In this document: piece by piece, positions 50,827-59,022 of the stretch
Position numbering within the stretch: the first letter of the stretch is position 1
How the letters are laid out: every line of letters starts with the position of its first letter
From: JBBSEZ01 sp038239195
GTDB taxonomy: Bacteria; Planctomycetota; Planctomycetia; Gemmatales; Gemmataceae
Length of the DNA stretch: 61,605 nucleotides
Reading direction: 5' to 3'
Assembly (NCBI GenBank): GCA_038239195.1
Contig: JBBSEZ010000008.1
Coordinates: forward strand, 1 to 61,605
Position numbers and translations under genes: made by a program
Notes under the pieces: model-generated
Told to the model about the DNA's origin: nothing
Database searches by the model: none
The model's input: the letters and a program-made list of their open reading frames with translations, nothing else

Positions 50827-53800
50827 ATGATACGCACCCGCTTGACCCTCACCCTGTCGGTCGTGGCCGCCCTCGCGGTCGGGCTGACCGTCGTCGATCG
50901 CGCCCGCACCAGCGCCCCGCCCATGCCGCTGCCGGTTCGGCCCGTCGCGGTCGCCGGCAAAAGCCCCCTGCCGGCCGGCGCGCGTCTCACGCGCATCGAG
51001 GCGTTTCCGGCGCGCATCCACCTCGACAATCCCTTCGCCTACGCCCAGCTCGTCGTCACCGCGCACCTCGCCAGCGGCGAGCAGATCGACGTGACCCGAG
51101 CCGTTCAGTTCGACGTGCCCGGCAAGCTGGTCAAGCTCTCCCCCGAGGGCCTGGTGCGGCCGGTCGCCGATGGCAGCGCGGCGCTCAAGGTGCGCCTCGA
51201 AGGCAAGACGATCGAACTGCCCGTGGCGGTCAAGGGGCAGAACGACAAGTACGACGTCGGGTTCGTGCAGGACGTGATGCCCGTGCTGTCGCGCGTGGGC
51301 TGCAACGCCGGCACTTGCCACGGCGCCGAGGCGGGCCGGAACGGCTTCAAGCTATCGCTGCGCGGCTACGATCCGCTCTTCGACTACCGGGCGCTCACCG
51401 ACGACCTGTCGGGGAGGCGCTTCAACCGGGCCGCCCCCGATACGAGCCTCATGCTGCTCAAGACCTCCGGGGCGGTCCCCCACGTCGGCGGGGCGCTCGT
51501 GCAGCCCGGCCAGCCCTACTACGAGCTCCTGAAATCGTGGATCGGCGACGGCGTCAAGATCGACCTCAAGGCGCCGCGCGTCAAGTCGATCGCGCTGACG
51601 CCCACCACGGCCGTCATCCAGCTCTTCGGCCAGAAGCAGCAGCTCGCCGTCACCGCCACCTACACCGACGGCAAGACGCGCGACGTCAGCGCCGAGGCGT
51701 TCCTCGACAGCAGCAACACCGAGGTCGCCACCGTCGATCGCCAGGGCACCGTCACCGCCGTCCGCCGTGGCGAGACGACCGTCATGGCCCGCTACGAAGG
51801 CGCCTACGCCGCCACGACGATCATCGTCATGGGCGACCGCTCCGGCTTCGAGTGGAAGGCCGTGCCGGAATTCAACTACGTGGATACGCTGGCGTACGAC
51901 AAGTTGCGCCAGGTCAAGGTGCTGCCGAGCGACCTCTGCACCGATTCGGAGTTCATTCGTCGGGTTTACCTCGACCTGATCGGCCTGCCGCCCACGCCGG
52001 AGCAGGTGCGCGCCTTCCTGGCCGACACGCGCGCCACGCGCATCAAGCGCGACGAGATGGTCGATCGGCTGGTCGGCAACGAGGAGTTCGTCGAGCACTG
52101 GACCAACAAGTGGGCCGACCTGCTCCAGGTCAACCGCAAGTTCCTCGGCGTGCAGGGCGCCACCGCCTTCCGGGCCTACGTCCGCAAGGAGGTGGCCGCC
52201 AACACGCCCTACGACCGCTTCGTCTACAAGGTCCTGACGGGCTCCGGCTCCAACATCGATAGCCCCGCGGCGTCCTACTTCAAGGTGCTGCGCACGCCCG
52301 AGGCGGTGATGGAGAACACGACCCAACTCTTCCTGGGCGTGCGCTTCAACTGCAACAAGTGCCACGACCATCCCTTCGAGCGCTGGACCCAGGACCAGTA
52401 CTATCAGCTCTCGGCCTACTTCGCCCGCGTCGGCCGGGCGGAAGACCCGCGCTACCGCGGCCAGCGCATCGGCGGGACCAACGTCGAGGCCGCCCAGCCC
52501 CTCGTCGAGGTGATCTCCGACGTCGCGGGCGGGGACGTGAAGCACGTGCGGACCAACGCCATCGTGCCGCCGGCCTTCCCCTACGCCCACAAGGACGTCG
52601 CCCCCACGACGGCGACGCGGCGCGAGCAGCTCGCCAAGTGGATGACCTCGAAGGAGAACCAGTATTTCGCCCGCAGCTACGTCAATCGCCTGTGGGGCTA
52701 CCTGCTCGGCGTCGGCCTGATCGAGCCGATCGACGACATCCGCGCCGGCAACCCGCCCACCAACCCCCAGCTCCTCGATCGGCTCACCGAAGAGTTCGTC
52801 AAGAGCGGGTTCGACGCGCGGCACGTGATCCGCACCATCTGCAAGTCGCGCACCTACCAGCACTCCGTCGTGACCAACCGCTGGAACGCCGACGATCAGG
52901 TCAACTACTCGCACGCCATCGCCCGGCGGCTCCCCGCCGAGGTGCTGTACGACACCATCCACCGGGCGACGGGCTCGCAGAGCCACCTGCCGGGCCTGCC
53001 GGCGGGGGCGCGGGCGGCGCTGATGCTCGACTCGGCCGAGGACGCCCCGGGCGGGTTTCTCGACCTGTTCGGCAAGCCGGCCCGCGAGAGCGCATGCGAG
53101 TGCGAGCGCACCGGCAGCATGATGCTCGGGCCGGTGCTCGCCCTCACCAACGGCCCGGTCGTGGCCGACGCCATCAAGGACCCCAACAACCGCATCGCCA
53201 GGCTCCTCGTCAAGGAGAAAAACGACGCCAAGGTGATCGAGGAGCTCTACCTGGCCGTGCTGTGCCGCACGCCCACCAAGGCGGAAGTGGCCTCGGGCCT
53301 CAAGGCGCTCAAGGACGGCGAGGAGGACTACGCCGAGGCCGTGGTGGAGGCGAAGAAGCACCGGGCCGCCCTGACCGCCTACGAGCAGACGCTGCCGGCC
53401 AAGGTGGTGGCGTTCGAGGCGAGCATGAACCGGGTGACGGTGTGGCAGCCGCTCGAGATCGTCGATACGAAGTCGAAGGTCGGGGCGACGTTCGCCAGGG
53501 AGGCCGATGGCTCTCTCTTCGTGACGGGGAAGAACGCCGGGCCGGAGTCCTACGTCATCAAGACGAAGACTCAGTTGACCGGGATCACGGCCGTGCGCCT
53601 GGAGGTGCTGCCGGACAACCGCCTGCCGGCCCGGGGGCCGGGGCGAGCGCCCAACGGCAACTTCGTGCTCAACGAGCTCAAGCTGTCGTCGGTGCCGCTG
53701 AAGCTCTCGGCCAAGCCGACGGCACAGCCGTTCGCCTCGGCGCAGGCGACGTTCTCGCAGGCGAGTTGGGACGTGCGCGGGCTGATCGACAACAACCCCG

Positions 53801-54216
53801 CGACCGGCTGGGCGATCTCGCCGCAGTTTGGCAAGGCGCAGACGGCGCTGTTGGTCCTCAAGGCGCCGATCAACAGCCCGGGTGGGTCGGAACTGACCTT
53901 CACGCTCGACCAGCAGTTCGCGGGGCGCGACCACAACATCGGCAAGTTCCGGCTGTCGGTGACGACGTCGCCGTTGCCGCTGTCGCTGACCGGCCCGCCA
54001 CCGCACCTCGCCGCCATCTTCGCGGTCGAGCCGGCCAGGCGCACCCCGGCCCAGCGCGCCGTCATGCTCGACCACGTGCGCGCGCAGGACGCCGAGCTGG
54101 CGCGGCTCAATCGGCTGCTCGCCGAGCACCCGATGCCGGTCGATAAGCGCCACCCGGGGGCGCAGGACCTCACGTGGGCGCTCATCAACTCCAAGGCGTT
54201 CCAGTTCAATCATTGA
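50827..54216 (+). CDS. DUF1549/DUF1553 secreted protein with Ig-like domain
   Basis: The protein has 1129 residues with an N-terminal hydrophobic segment (TLTLSVVAALAVGLTVV). Order: GCNAGTCHG haem-like motif (~159), a bacterial Ig-like (BIG2) domain (~250-335), DUF1549 (~350-560) with CNKCHDHPF (~509), then DUF1553 (~610-870; YFARSYVNRLWGYLLGVGL, LAVLCRTPTKAE). The last ~250 residues are beta-rich (SYVIKTKTQLTGITAVRLE). The function is unknown; the pair with a cytochrome/WD40 protein is typical of planctomycetes. The often-adjacent DUF1501 gene is not in the window. The start is the ATG at 50827; longer frames run through the repeat. Confidence 0.92.
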   Translation: MIRTRLTLTLSVVAALAVGLTVVDRARTSAPPMPLPVRPVAVAGKSPLPAGARLTRIEAFPARIHLDNPFAYAQLVVTAHLASGEQIDVTRAVQFDVPGKLVKLSPEGLVRPVADGSAALKVRLEGKTIELPVAVKGQNDKYDVGFVQDVMPVLSRVGCNAGTCHGAEAGRNGFKLSLRGYDPLFDYRALTDDLSGRRFNRAAPDTSLMLLKTSGAVPHVGGALVQPGQPYYELLKSWIGDGVKIDLKAPRVKSIALTPTTAVIQLFGQKQQLAVTATYTDGKTRDVSAEAFLDSSNTEVATVDRQGTVTAVRRGETTVMARYEGAYAATTIIVMGDRSGFEWKAVPEFNYVDTLAYDKLRQVKVLPSDLCTDSEFIRRVYLDLIGLPPTPEQVRAFLADTRATRIKRDEMVDRLVGNEEFVEHWTNKWADLLQVNRKFLGVQGATAFRAYVRKEVAANTPYDRFVYKVLTGSGSNIDSPAASYFKVLRTPEAVMENTTQLFLGVRFNCNKCHDHPFERWTQDQYYQLSAYFARVGRAEDPRYRGQRIGGTNVEAAQPLVEVISDVAGGDVKHVRTNAIVPPAFPYAHKDVAPTTATRREQLAKWMTSKENQYFARSYVNRLWGYLLGVGLIEPIDDIRAGNPPTNPQLLDRLTEEFVKSGFDARHVIRTICKSRTYQHSVVTNRWNADDQVNYSHAIARRLPAEVLYDTIHRATGSQSHLPGLPAGARAALMLDSAEDAPGGFLDLFGKPARESACECERTGSMMLGPVLALTNGPVVADAIKDPNNRIARLLVKEKNDAKVIEELYLAVLCRTPTKAEVASGLKALKDGEEDYAEAVVEAKKHRAALTAYEQTLPAKVVAFEASMNRVTVWQPLEIVDTKSKVGATFAREADGSLFVTGKNAGPESYVIKTKTQLTGITAVRLEVLPDNRLPARGPGRAPNGNFVLNELKLSSVPLKLSAKPTAQPFASAQATFSQASWDVRGLIDNNPATGWAISPQFGKAQTALLVLKAPINSPGGSELTFTLDQQFAGRDHNIGKFRLSVTTSPLPLSLTGPPPHLAAIFAVEPARRTPAQRAVMLDHVRAQDAELARLNRLLAEHPMPVDKRHPGAQDLTWALINSKAFQFNH

Positions 54217-54228
54217 GCCGGAACGAAG

Positions 54229-54261
54229 GGCGAGCCGCCGGCTTTAAGCCGGCGGCTCGCC
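54229..54261 (+). terminator. Strong hairpin terminator
   Basis: A perfect 16-bp stem with a one-base loop, arms GGCGAGCCGCCGGCTT and AAGCCGGCGGCTCGCC, is followed by GCTTTATT. It sits 13 bases after the DUF1549 gene stop, so it is a plausible intrinsic terminator. Confidence 0.7.
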
Positions 54262-54314
54262 GCTTTATTCACCTCGCCTTGGCAAGGCTCTCTTCCTTTC
54301 CCGCGGCGTTGCCT

Positions 54315-54320
54315 TAGAAT
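54315..54320 (+). promoter_or_regulatory. -10 box for the RicT operon
   Basis: TAGAAT lies 56 bases before the ATG at 54376 and after a strong terminator, which marks the start of a new transcript. No convincing -35 box. Confidence 0.4.
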
Positions 54321-54375
54321 GGCGGCTGATGAGCCGGGACGGTCCCGGCCCTCGGCCTGTAAGAGGATTGGCGCC

Positions 54376-55191
54376 ATGGCGGACGCGTGGATCGTGCGGC
54401 ACGGCGCCATGCGCTTCCTGGGCGAGTTCGAGCCCGAGGAAGGCCCCTACGAGCGCGGCGACGAGGTCGTGCTGCGCACCGATCGGGGATTGGAGGTCGG
54501 CCAGGTCCTCTGCCCGTCCACGCCGCACGCGCTGGGGCTGATCGCCGAGCCGACGCGCGGGCGCATCCTGCGCAAGTTGACCGAGCGCGACCGGGCCGAG
54601 CGCGACCGCGTGAAGGAACTGGAAAAGGAGGAGCTGGCGAGCTGCGAGCGCTTCGTCGCCCAGCGCAAATTGCAGATGGCGCTGGTGGACGTGGAGCACC
54701 TGTTCGGCAGCGAGCGCCTCGTTTTCTACTTCCTGGCCGAGAAGCGCGTCGATTTTCGCGACCTGGTCAAGGACCTGGCCCGCGAGCACCAGGTGCGCAT
54801 CGAGATGCGCCAGATCGGCGTGCGCGACGAGGCGAAGCTGCTAGCCGACTACGGCGACTGCGGCAAGCCAGTCTGCTGCAACACGCACATGAGCACCATG
54901 CCGCCGGTGTCGATGCGGATGGCCAAGCTCCAGAAATCGACGCTCGACCCATCGAAGATCTCGGGAAGGTGTGGCCGGCTCAAGTGTTGTCTGCGCTTCG
55001 AGCAGGACGTCTACGAGGAGTTCCAGGCGGAGCTCCCGCCCGTCGGCTCGCGCGTGGTGACGCCGAAGGGGCAAGGGCGCGTGCTGGCCCAGGAGGTGCT
55101 GGCGCGCAAGGTCCTCGTCGAGTTCGAGGACGGCCGGCGCATCCCCGTTCCGGTCGCCGAGGTCTTGACGCGCCTGGGCGGTAAGCAGTGA
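54376..55191 (+). CDS. PSP1/RicT (YaaT)-type protein
   Basis: The protein has 271 residues. It belongs to the PSP1 C-terminal family (RicT/YaaT): FVAQRKLQMALVDVEHLFGSERLVFYFLAEKRVDFRDL region, RIEMRQIGVRDEAKLLADYG, then the cysteine cluster CGKPVCC and GRCGRLKCCLRFEQ that binds an iron-sulfur cluster in RicT. In Bacillus, RicT works with RicA and RicF in RNA processing. The last ~40 residues are a small beta domain (GSRVVTPKGQGRVLAQEV). The start is the ATG at 54376. It forms an operon with the Minf_1886 gene (21 bases) and the 168-residue gene. Confidence 0.88.
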   Translation: MADAWIVRHGAMRFLGEFEPEEGPYERGDEVVLRTDRGLEVGQVLCPSTPHALGLIAEPTRGRILRKLTERDRAERDRVKELEKEELASCERFVAQRKLQMALVDVEHLFGSERLVFYFLAEKRVDFRDLVKDLAREHQVRIEMRQIGVRDEAKLLADYGDCGKPVCCNTHMSTMPPVSMRMAKLQKSTLDPSKISGRCGRLKCCLRFEQDVYEEFQAELPPVGSRVVTPKGQGRVLAQEVLARKVLVEFEDGRRIPVPVAEVLTRLGGKQ

Positions 55192-55212
55192 CGGGAACCG
55201 ATAGAGAGAACG

Positions 55213-55626
55213 ATGCACCACCCGAAGCTGGACGAACTGGTGCGCAGCGACCCGCGCTACGCCTACGAGGCGTACGAGTTTCTGTTCGCGGCGCTGGCGC
55301 ACACGCAGAAGATGCTCGGGCGCAGCCCGCCGCCCGACGCGGTCTCCGAAAAGGACTACCACGTCAGCGGCCCGCAACTGCTGGACGGCGTGCGCGAGCT
55401 GGCGCTGCGCGAGTTCGGGCTGATGGCCCGCACCGTGTTCCGCATGTGGGGCATCCAGCGCACCGACGACTTCGGCGAGATCGTCTTCAACCTCGTCGCG
55501 GCCAACCTGATGAGCAAGACCGACAAGGACAAGCGCCTGGACTTTCACGAAATCTACGATCTGGACCAGGCGCTGGTCCACGATTACCGCATCGAACTGC
55601 CGGAACGGGCCGAAGGAGACGGATGA
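55213..55626 (+). CDS. Minf_1886 family protein
   Basis: The protein has 137 residues, the expected size. The family signature is DPRYAYEAYEFLFAALAHTQ near the start, then VSGPQLLDGVRELALREFGLMARTVFRMWGI and RTDDFGEIVFNLV. Function is unknown; it is common in planctomycetes and Verrucomicrobia, often next to RicT-type genes as here. Its TGA overlaps the ATG of the next gene (ATGA). Confidence 0.9.
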   Translation: MHHPKLDELVRSDPRYAYEAYEFLFAALAHTQKMLGRSPPPDAVSEKDYHVSGPQLLDGVRELALREFGLMARTVFRMWGIQRTDDFGEIVFNLVAANLMSKTDKDKRLDFHEIYDLDQALVHDYRIELPERAEGDG

Positions 55627-56129
55627 AGCCGACCGCTGTGCGCCTGCTGCTCGCCGGGGCCCTGTTCGCGGCCTGGATCGGCTACCTGGGCTATCAGGTT
55701 TTGACGCGCCCCGTAAGCGCCGGCCAGCCGCTGGTCGTGTCGCGCCCGCAGGTCCTCGTCTCCGACCTCGACGTCGTGGCCGAGGTGTCTAGCACCGAGG
55801 GCGCGGTGGAAGTGACCGTCAAGGAAGTGCTGTACCAGCGCGAGGGCAAGGTCAAGGTCGGCGACACGATCAAGGTGACGAACCTGGACGAGTGTCGGGC
55901 GCCGCACCAGGAAACGAGAGAGAAGGACAGGCCGCAGCCTCCCCTGGACTGGACCGGCAACGGCCCCTATCTGCTCCCGCTCCGGCATCGGTTCGCCGCC
56001 AACGAGTATGAAGTGGTGCCGCTGCCCGAATCGCCGGGCCGGCGCTGGGACTGGACGCGCCCGCCGCGCATCTACCGCGACAACCCCGAGACGAGAGCGC
56101 AGTACCACCAGATCGGCAAGCCGGAGTGA
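55623..56129 (+). CDS. Membrane-anchored hypothetical protein
   Basis: The protein has 168 residues. An N-terminal helix (LLLAGALFAAWIGYLGYQVL) anchors it; the rest is a beta-rich extracytoplasmic domain (VVAEVSSTEGAVEVTVKEVLY, GDTIKVTNLDEC) and a proline-rich end. Such a layout resembles an OB-like domain. The family is not recognised. It is the last gene of the RicT operon, coupled by an ATGA overlap. Confidence 0.7.
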   Translation: MKPTAVRLLLAGALFAAWIGYLGYQVLTRPVSAGQPLVVSRPQVLVSDLDVVAEVSSTEGAVEVTVKEVLYQREGKVKVGDTIKVTNLDECRAPHQETREKDRPQPPLDWTGNGPYLLPLRHRFAANEYEVVPLPESPGRRWDWTRPPRIYRDNPETRAQYHQIGKPE

Positions 56130-56188
56130 GGTCGTCCGTTATCTGACCATCCAGGTCCCGGCCGCGATGGGCCCGATGCCCGCAGCCT

Positions 56189-56875
56189 TCAACCGATCTC
56201 GCACAGCACCACCTCCCGCGGGCAGTTGAAGCGAAGGGGAAACGTGTCGGCGGCGCCTCGGCTCACAAGCAGCGTGGCGCCCCGGTCCGCGAAGCGCAGC
56301 CCGTGCCAGCGGTGAAACCAGGCGGCGGGGTATTGCCTGCCCCGGCGCGTGGCGAGCACGCACTGGCCCCCGTGCAGGTGACCGGCCAGCACGAGGTCGT
56401 AGCCGGCCCTCACCGCCGCGGGGAAAACGCTGGGGGCATGCGCGCAGAGGATGCGCGGCCCCGCCGAAGAAGGGGACAGTACGCCGTCGATTCGCACGGC
56501 CCCTTCCGCGGGCCGGTCCGGCAGCCAATGCCCGCCCGCCTCGACGACGGCCTTGCGGACCGCCCCGACGCCCACGCGCTCGTCGTGATTGCCGGGGACC
56601 GCATAGACCGATGCGACCGTGCGGAGCTCGGCGACGAGGGCCCCCAGGGCAGGCAAGGCGGCGAGGTTGTCGGTCAGGTCGCCGCCGAGCAAAACGGCGG
56701 CAGGCCGCGTGGCCCGCACGGCGACGAGCAGGTGGCCGGGGACCGGGGCCGTCCACCAGTGGCCGAGGTGCAGGTCGCTGGCGTAGAGCAGGCGGACGGG
56801 GGCGGGCAAGTTCAGGCGGGCCCGCTCGACGCGCACGCGGAGAGGGCGGAACGAACCGAGCTCGAAGGAGAGCAT
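56189..56875 (-). CDS. Metallophosphoesterase
   Basis: The protein has 228 residues. It has the calcineurin-like metal-site blocks: ASDLHLGH (~33), GGDLTDN (~67), GNHDE (~95) and the C-terminal GHLHGGQ (~172), completing the two-metal centre. It is a short, soluble version of the YkuE type. The substrate is unknown, possibly a phosphodiester or UDP-sugar lipid. The ATG at 56875 follows the neighbouring membrane gene by 8 bases. Confidence 0.9.
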   Translation of the reverse strand: MLSFELGSFRPLRVRVERARLNLPAPVRLLYASDLHLGHWWTAPVPGHLLVAVRATRPAAVLLGGDLTDNLAALPALGALVAELRTVASVYAVPGNHDERVGVGAVRKAVVEAGGHWLPDRPAEGAVRIDGVLSPSSAGPRILCAHAPSVFPAAVRAGYDLVLAGHLHGGQCVLATRRGRQYPAAWFHRWHGLRFADRGATLLVSRGAADTFPLRFNCPREVVLCEIG

Positions 56876-56883
56876 GGGGCCCC

Positions 56884-57462
56884 TCACGAAACCGGGCCTT
56901 CCCTGGCGCCGGCCAGGCGGACGCGTTCGTACCAGACGCAAACGGCGAGGCAGCCCAGGCACCAGGAGCGGACAAAGCCTCGGCCCACCAGCCCGCCGCC
57001 CAGCATCGTGGCGGCAATCGGCATGACGACGGCCATCACGCGCACGGTGCCGCCCGCCCGCGCCGTCCAGCGCCGGGCGGCGCGAAACGGGCGCGTGTGG
57101 CCATCGAGGGCCAGGGGGAAGAGAAAGACGAATTGGGCCTCGATGACGTAGAAGAGCGGGACCGCGAACAGGCCGAGGAGGGCGAGGTCGAGCCACACGG
57201 CCGCCAGCGCCCAAACGAAGGCGAGCCCGCCCGCGAGCCCGTACTTCGCCAGGCCGAGGAACTGAAAGTTGGGCGCCGGCGAAGGCGACAACAGGGGCCC
57301 GCCACGAAGGGCTTCGAGCGCGAGGGCCATCCACGCGGCCCCCGACGCGAACCCGGAGCGCGCCGCGCGCCGCGCGGCGGGGGCGAGGGGGCTGCCCGGC
57401 GCGTCGTAGAGTTGCGCCGCGCGGGCGAGCAGCGTGGCGGGGGAGAGGGCGGTGTCAGCCAT
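56884..57462 (-). CDS. Membrane protein, unknown
   Basis: The protein has 192 residues with about four membrane helices (GGLAFVWALAAVWLDLALLGLF, VPLFYVIEAQFVFLFPLAL, VMAVVMPIAATMLGGGLVG, and a C-terminal one). No motif is recognised. It overlaps the preceding gene by eight bases and lies eight bases from the phosphoesterase, so the three form an operon. Confidence 0.7.
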   Translation of the reverse strand: MADTALSPATLLARAAQLYDAPGSPLAPAARRAARSGFASGAAWMALALEALRGGPLLSPSPAPNFQFLGLAKYGLAGGLAFVWALAAVWLDLALLGLFAVPLFYVIEAQFVFLFPLALDGHTRPFRAARRWTARAGGTVRVMAVVMPIAATMLGGGLVGRGFVRSWCLGCLAVCVWYERVRLAGAREGPVS

Positions 57463-58030
57463 GAGTGCCTCCGCGCACGAAGCACCAGTGGGCCCAGGCG
57501 AGGAACGCCAGTCCGTTGCCGATCGTCAGCAGGCGATGCGCCAGGGACTCGAAGCGGCCGCAGCGCCGGTGGAACACGAACTCGTCGTAGCAGACGAGGA
57601 CGACGGTGACGATGAGGACGACCAGCACGGGCAGGAGCAGCCGCGCGGGGCGCGCGCTGAGCGAGGCGAGCGACATCAGCACGAACAAGGGAACGCCCCC
57701 TCCGCCGAGGGCGAGGACGTGCGCGCGGTGCTCCCGGGCGCCGACGACAGTGTGCCCGGCGCGGTGAAACAGCCAGTCGCCCACCCCGCCCAGCGAGGCG
57801 AGGGTGCCGCAGGCCGCGATGGCCCACAGTTCCCAGGGGTAGTCCCCCGGCCGGGCAAGCCAGGCGAACCGCGGATCGCGCTGGAGCAGAACCAGGCCAA
57901 CGGGGAACAGGACGGCTGGCACGAACATCGCCAGCAAGGCCGCCGGCCCGTGCCGGCTGACGCGCCGGCGCGCCTCCCGCCGAGGCGGCCCACCTGCCGC
58001 AACGCAGCGAACGTCAAGGAGCTCCGCCAT
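57455..58030 (-). CDS. Membrane protein, unknown
   Basis: The protein has 191 residues and about five membrane helices (LLAMFVPAVLFPVGLVLLQ, ELWAIAACGTLASLGG, GVPLFVLMSLASL, LLLPVLVVLIVTVVLVCY, and a last one). Several His residues (DWLFHRAGHT, CYDEFVFHRRC, LAHRLLTIGNG) are conserved-looking and recall a membrane metal-binding or oxygenase-like centre; this is a weak inference. It is the first gene of the three-gene operon. A start at 58030 (MAELL) is preferred over 24 bases upstream. Confidence 0.7.
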   Translation of the reverse strand: MAELLDVRCVAAGGPPRREARRRVSRHGPAALLAMFVPAVLFPVGLVLLQRDPRFAWLARPGDYPWELWAIAACGTLASLGGVGDWLFHRAGHTVVGAREHRAHVLALGGGGVPLFVLMSLASLSARPARLLLPVLVVLIVTVVLVCYDEFVFHRRCGRFESLAHRLLTIGNGLAFLAWAHWCFVRGGTHG

Positions 58031-58193
58031 GCCGCCTCCCGCTTCGACAGCCATCCATTTCTTTGTATTGCAAAGTTAGCTGCAATCCAAAGTCCTGTCA
58101 AGTTCAGGTTCTCTTGCAATGCCACGAAGGAAGCGTATCATTGTTCTTCCGTTCAGTTGACGAAAGAACAGAGGTGTTCGGAAGGAGGCGCAC

Positions 58194-58997
58194 GTGGAAC
58201 AGATCAACGCAAAGTCGATCTTCAGCCAGGCGACGGGCTTCATCCAGCGTGGCGGGTTCGACTGGACGTGCAACCCGTACGTGGGGTGCAGCTACGGTTG
58301 CAGCTACTGTTACGCGATGTTCCTCCCGCAGAATCGCCGGCCGCGCGAGGACTGGGGCCTCTGGCTCCAGGCGAAGATCAACGCCATCGAACTGGCCCGC
58401 AAACAGGCGCCGCGCCTGGCCGGGCAGGCGGTCTACGTGTCCACCGTCACCGACCCCTACGTCCCGGCCGAGCGCAGCCTGGGCCTGACGCGCGGCATCC
58501 TCGAGGAACTGGTTGCCCACCAGCCGCGCGTGCTGATGCAGACGCGCGGCCCGCTGGTGGTGCGCGACATAGACGTCTTCCAGCGCTTCCGGGCGGTGCG
58601 GGTGAACATGACGATCCCGACCGACAGCGAGGAAGTGTGGCGGGCCTTCGAGCCGAAGTCGCCGCCGCTGGAGCGGCGCTGGCAGGCCATCGCCGAGGTC
58701 AAGGCGGCAGGCGTCCCCATCGGCGTCTGCGTCACGCCGATGCTGCCGCTGGAAGACGCGGGCAACTTCGTCGATCGCCTGGCCGCGCTGGCGCCCGACG
58801 TGCTGGTGACGCAGCACTTCCACGACGCTCGCAGCGGCTTCACGGCCGACACGGGCGAGCTGGCCCGCGAGCTGTTGGCGGCGCGGCGCTGGACGGAGGA
58901 CGATTACCACCGCTGCGTCGAGCGGCTGCGGCAATCGCTTCGCGTCTACGAGGCGGAGGCGGGGTTCTTCCCGCCCAACGCCCGCGCCGTGGCGTAG
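58194..58997 (+). CDS. Radical SAM protein, SPL/Rv2578c-like family
   Basis: The protein has 267 residues from a GTG start with GGAAGGAGG upstream. The cluster motif C32-x3-C36-x2-C39 (GCSYGCSYCYAM) is of the radical SAM spore-photoproduct-lyase-like type. STVTDPYVPAE and NMTIPTDSEEVWR are family hallmarks. It is predicted to bind a [4Fe-4S] cluster and SAM. A true DNA repair role has not been shown for this subfamily. It is divergent from the membrane-protein operon. Confidence 0.9.
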   Translation: MEQINAKSIFSQATGFIQRGGFDWTCNPYVGCSYGCSYCYAMFLPQNRRPREDWGLWLQAKINAIELARKQAPRLAGQAVYVSTVTDPYVPAERSLGLTRGILEELVAHQPRVLMQTRGPLVVRDIDVFQRFRAVRVNMTIPTDSEEVWRAFEPKSPPLERRWQAIAEVKAAGVPIGVCVTPMLPLEDAGNFVDRLAALAPDVLVTQHFHDARSGFTADTGELARELLAARRWTEDDYHRCVERLRQSLRVYEAEAGFFPPNARAVA

Positions 58998-59022
58998 CGA
59001 CAGGCCCGCCTGTCCGACGATC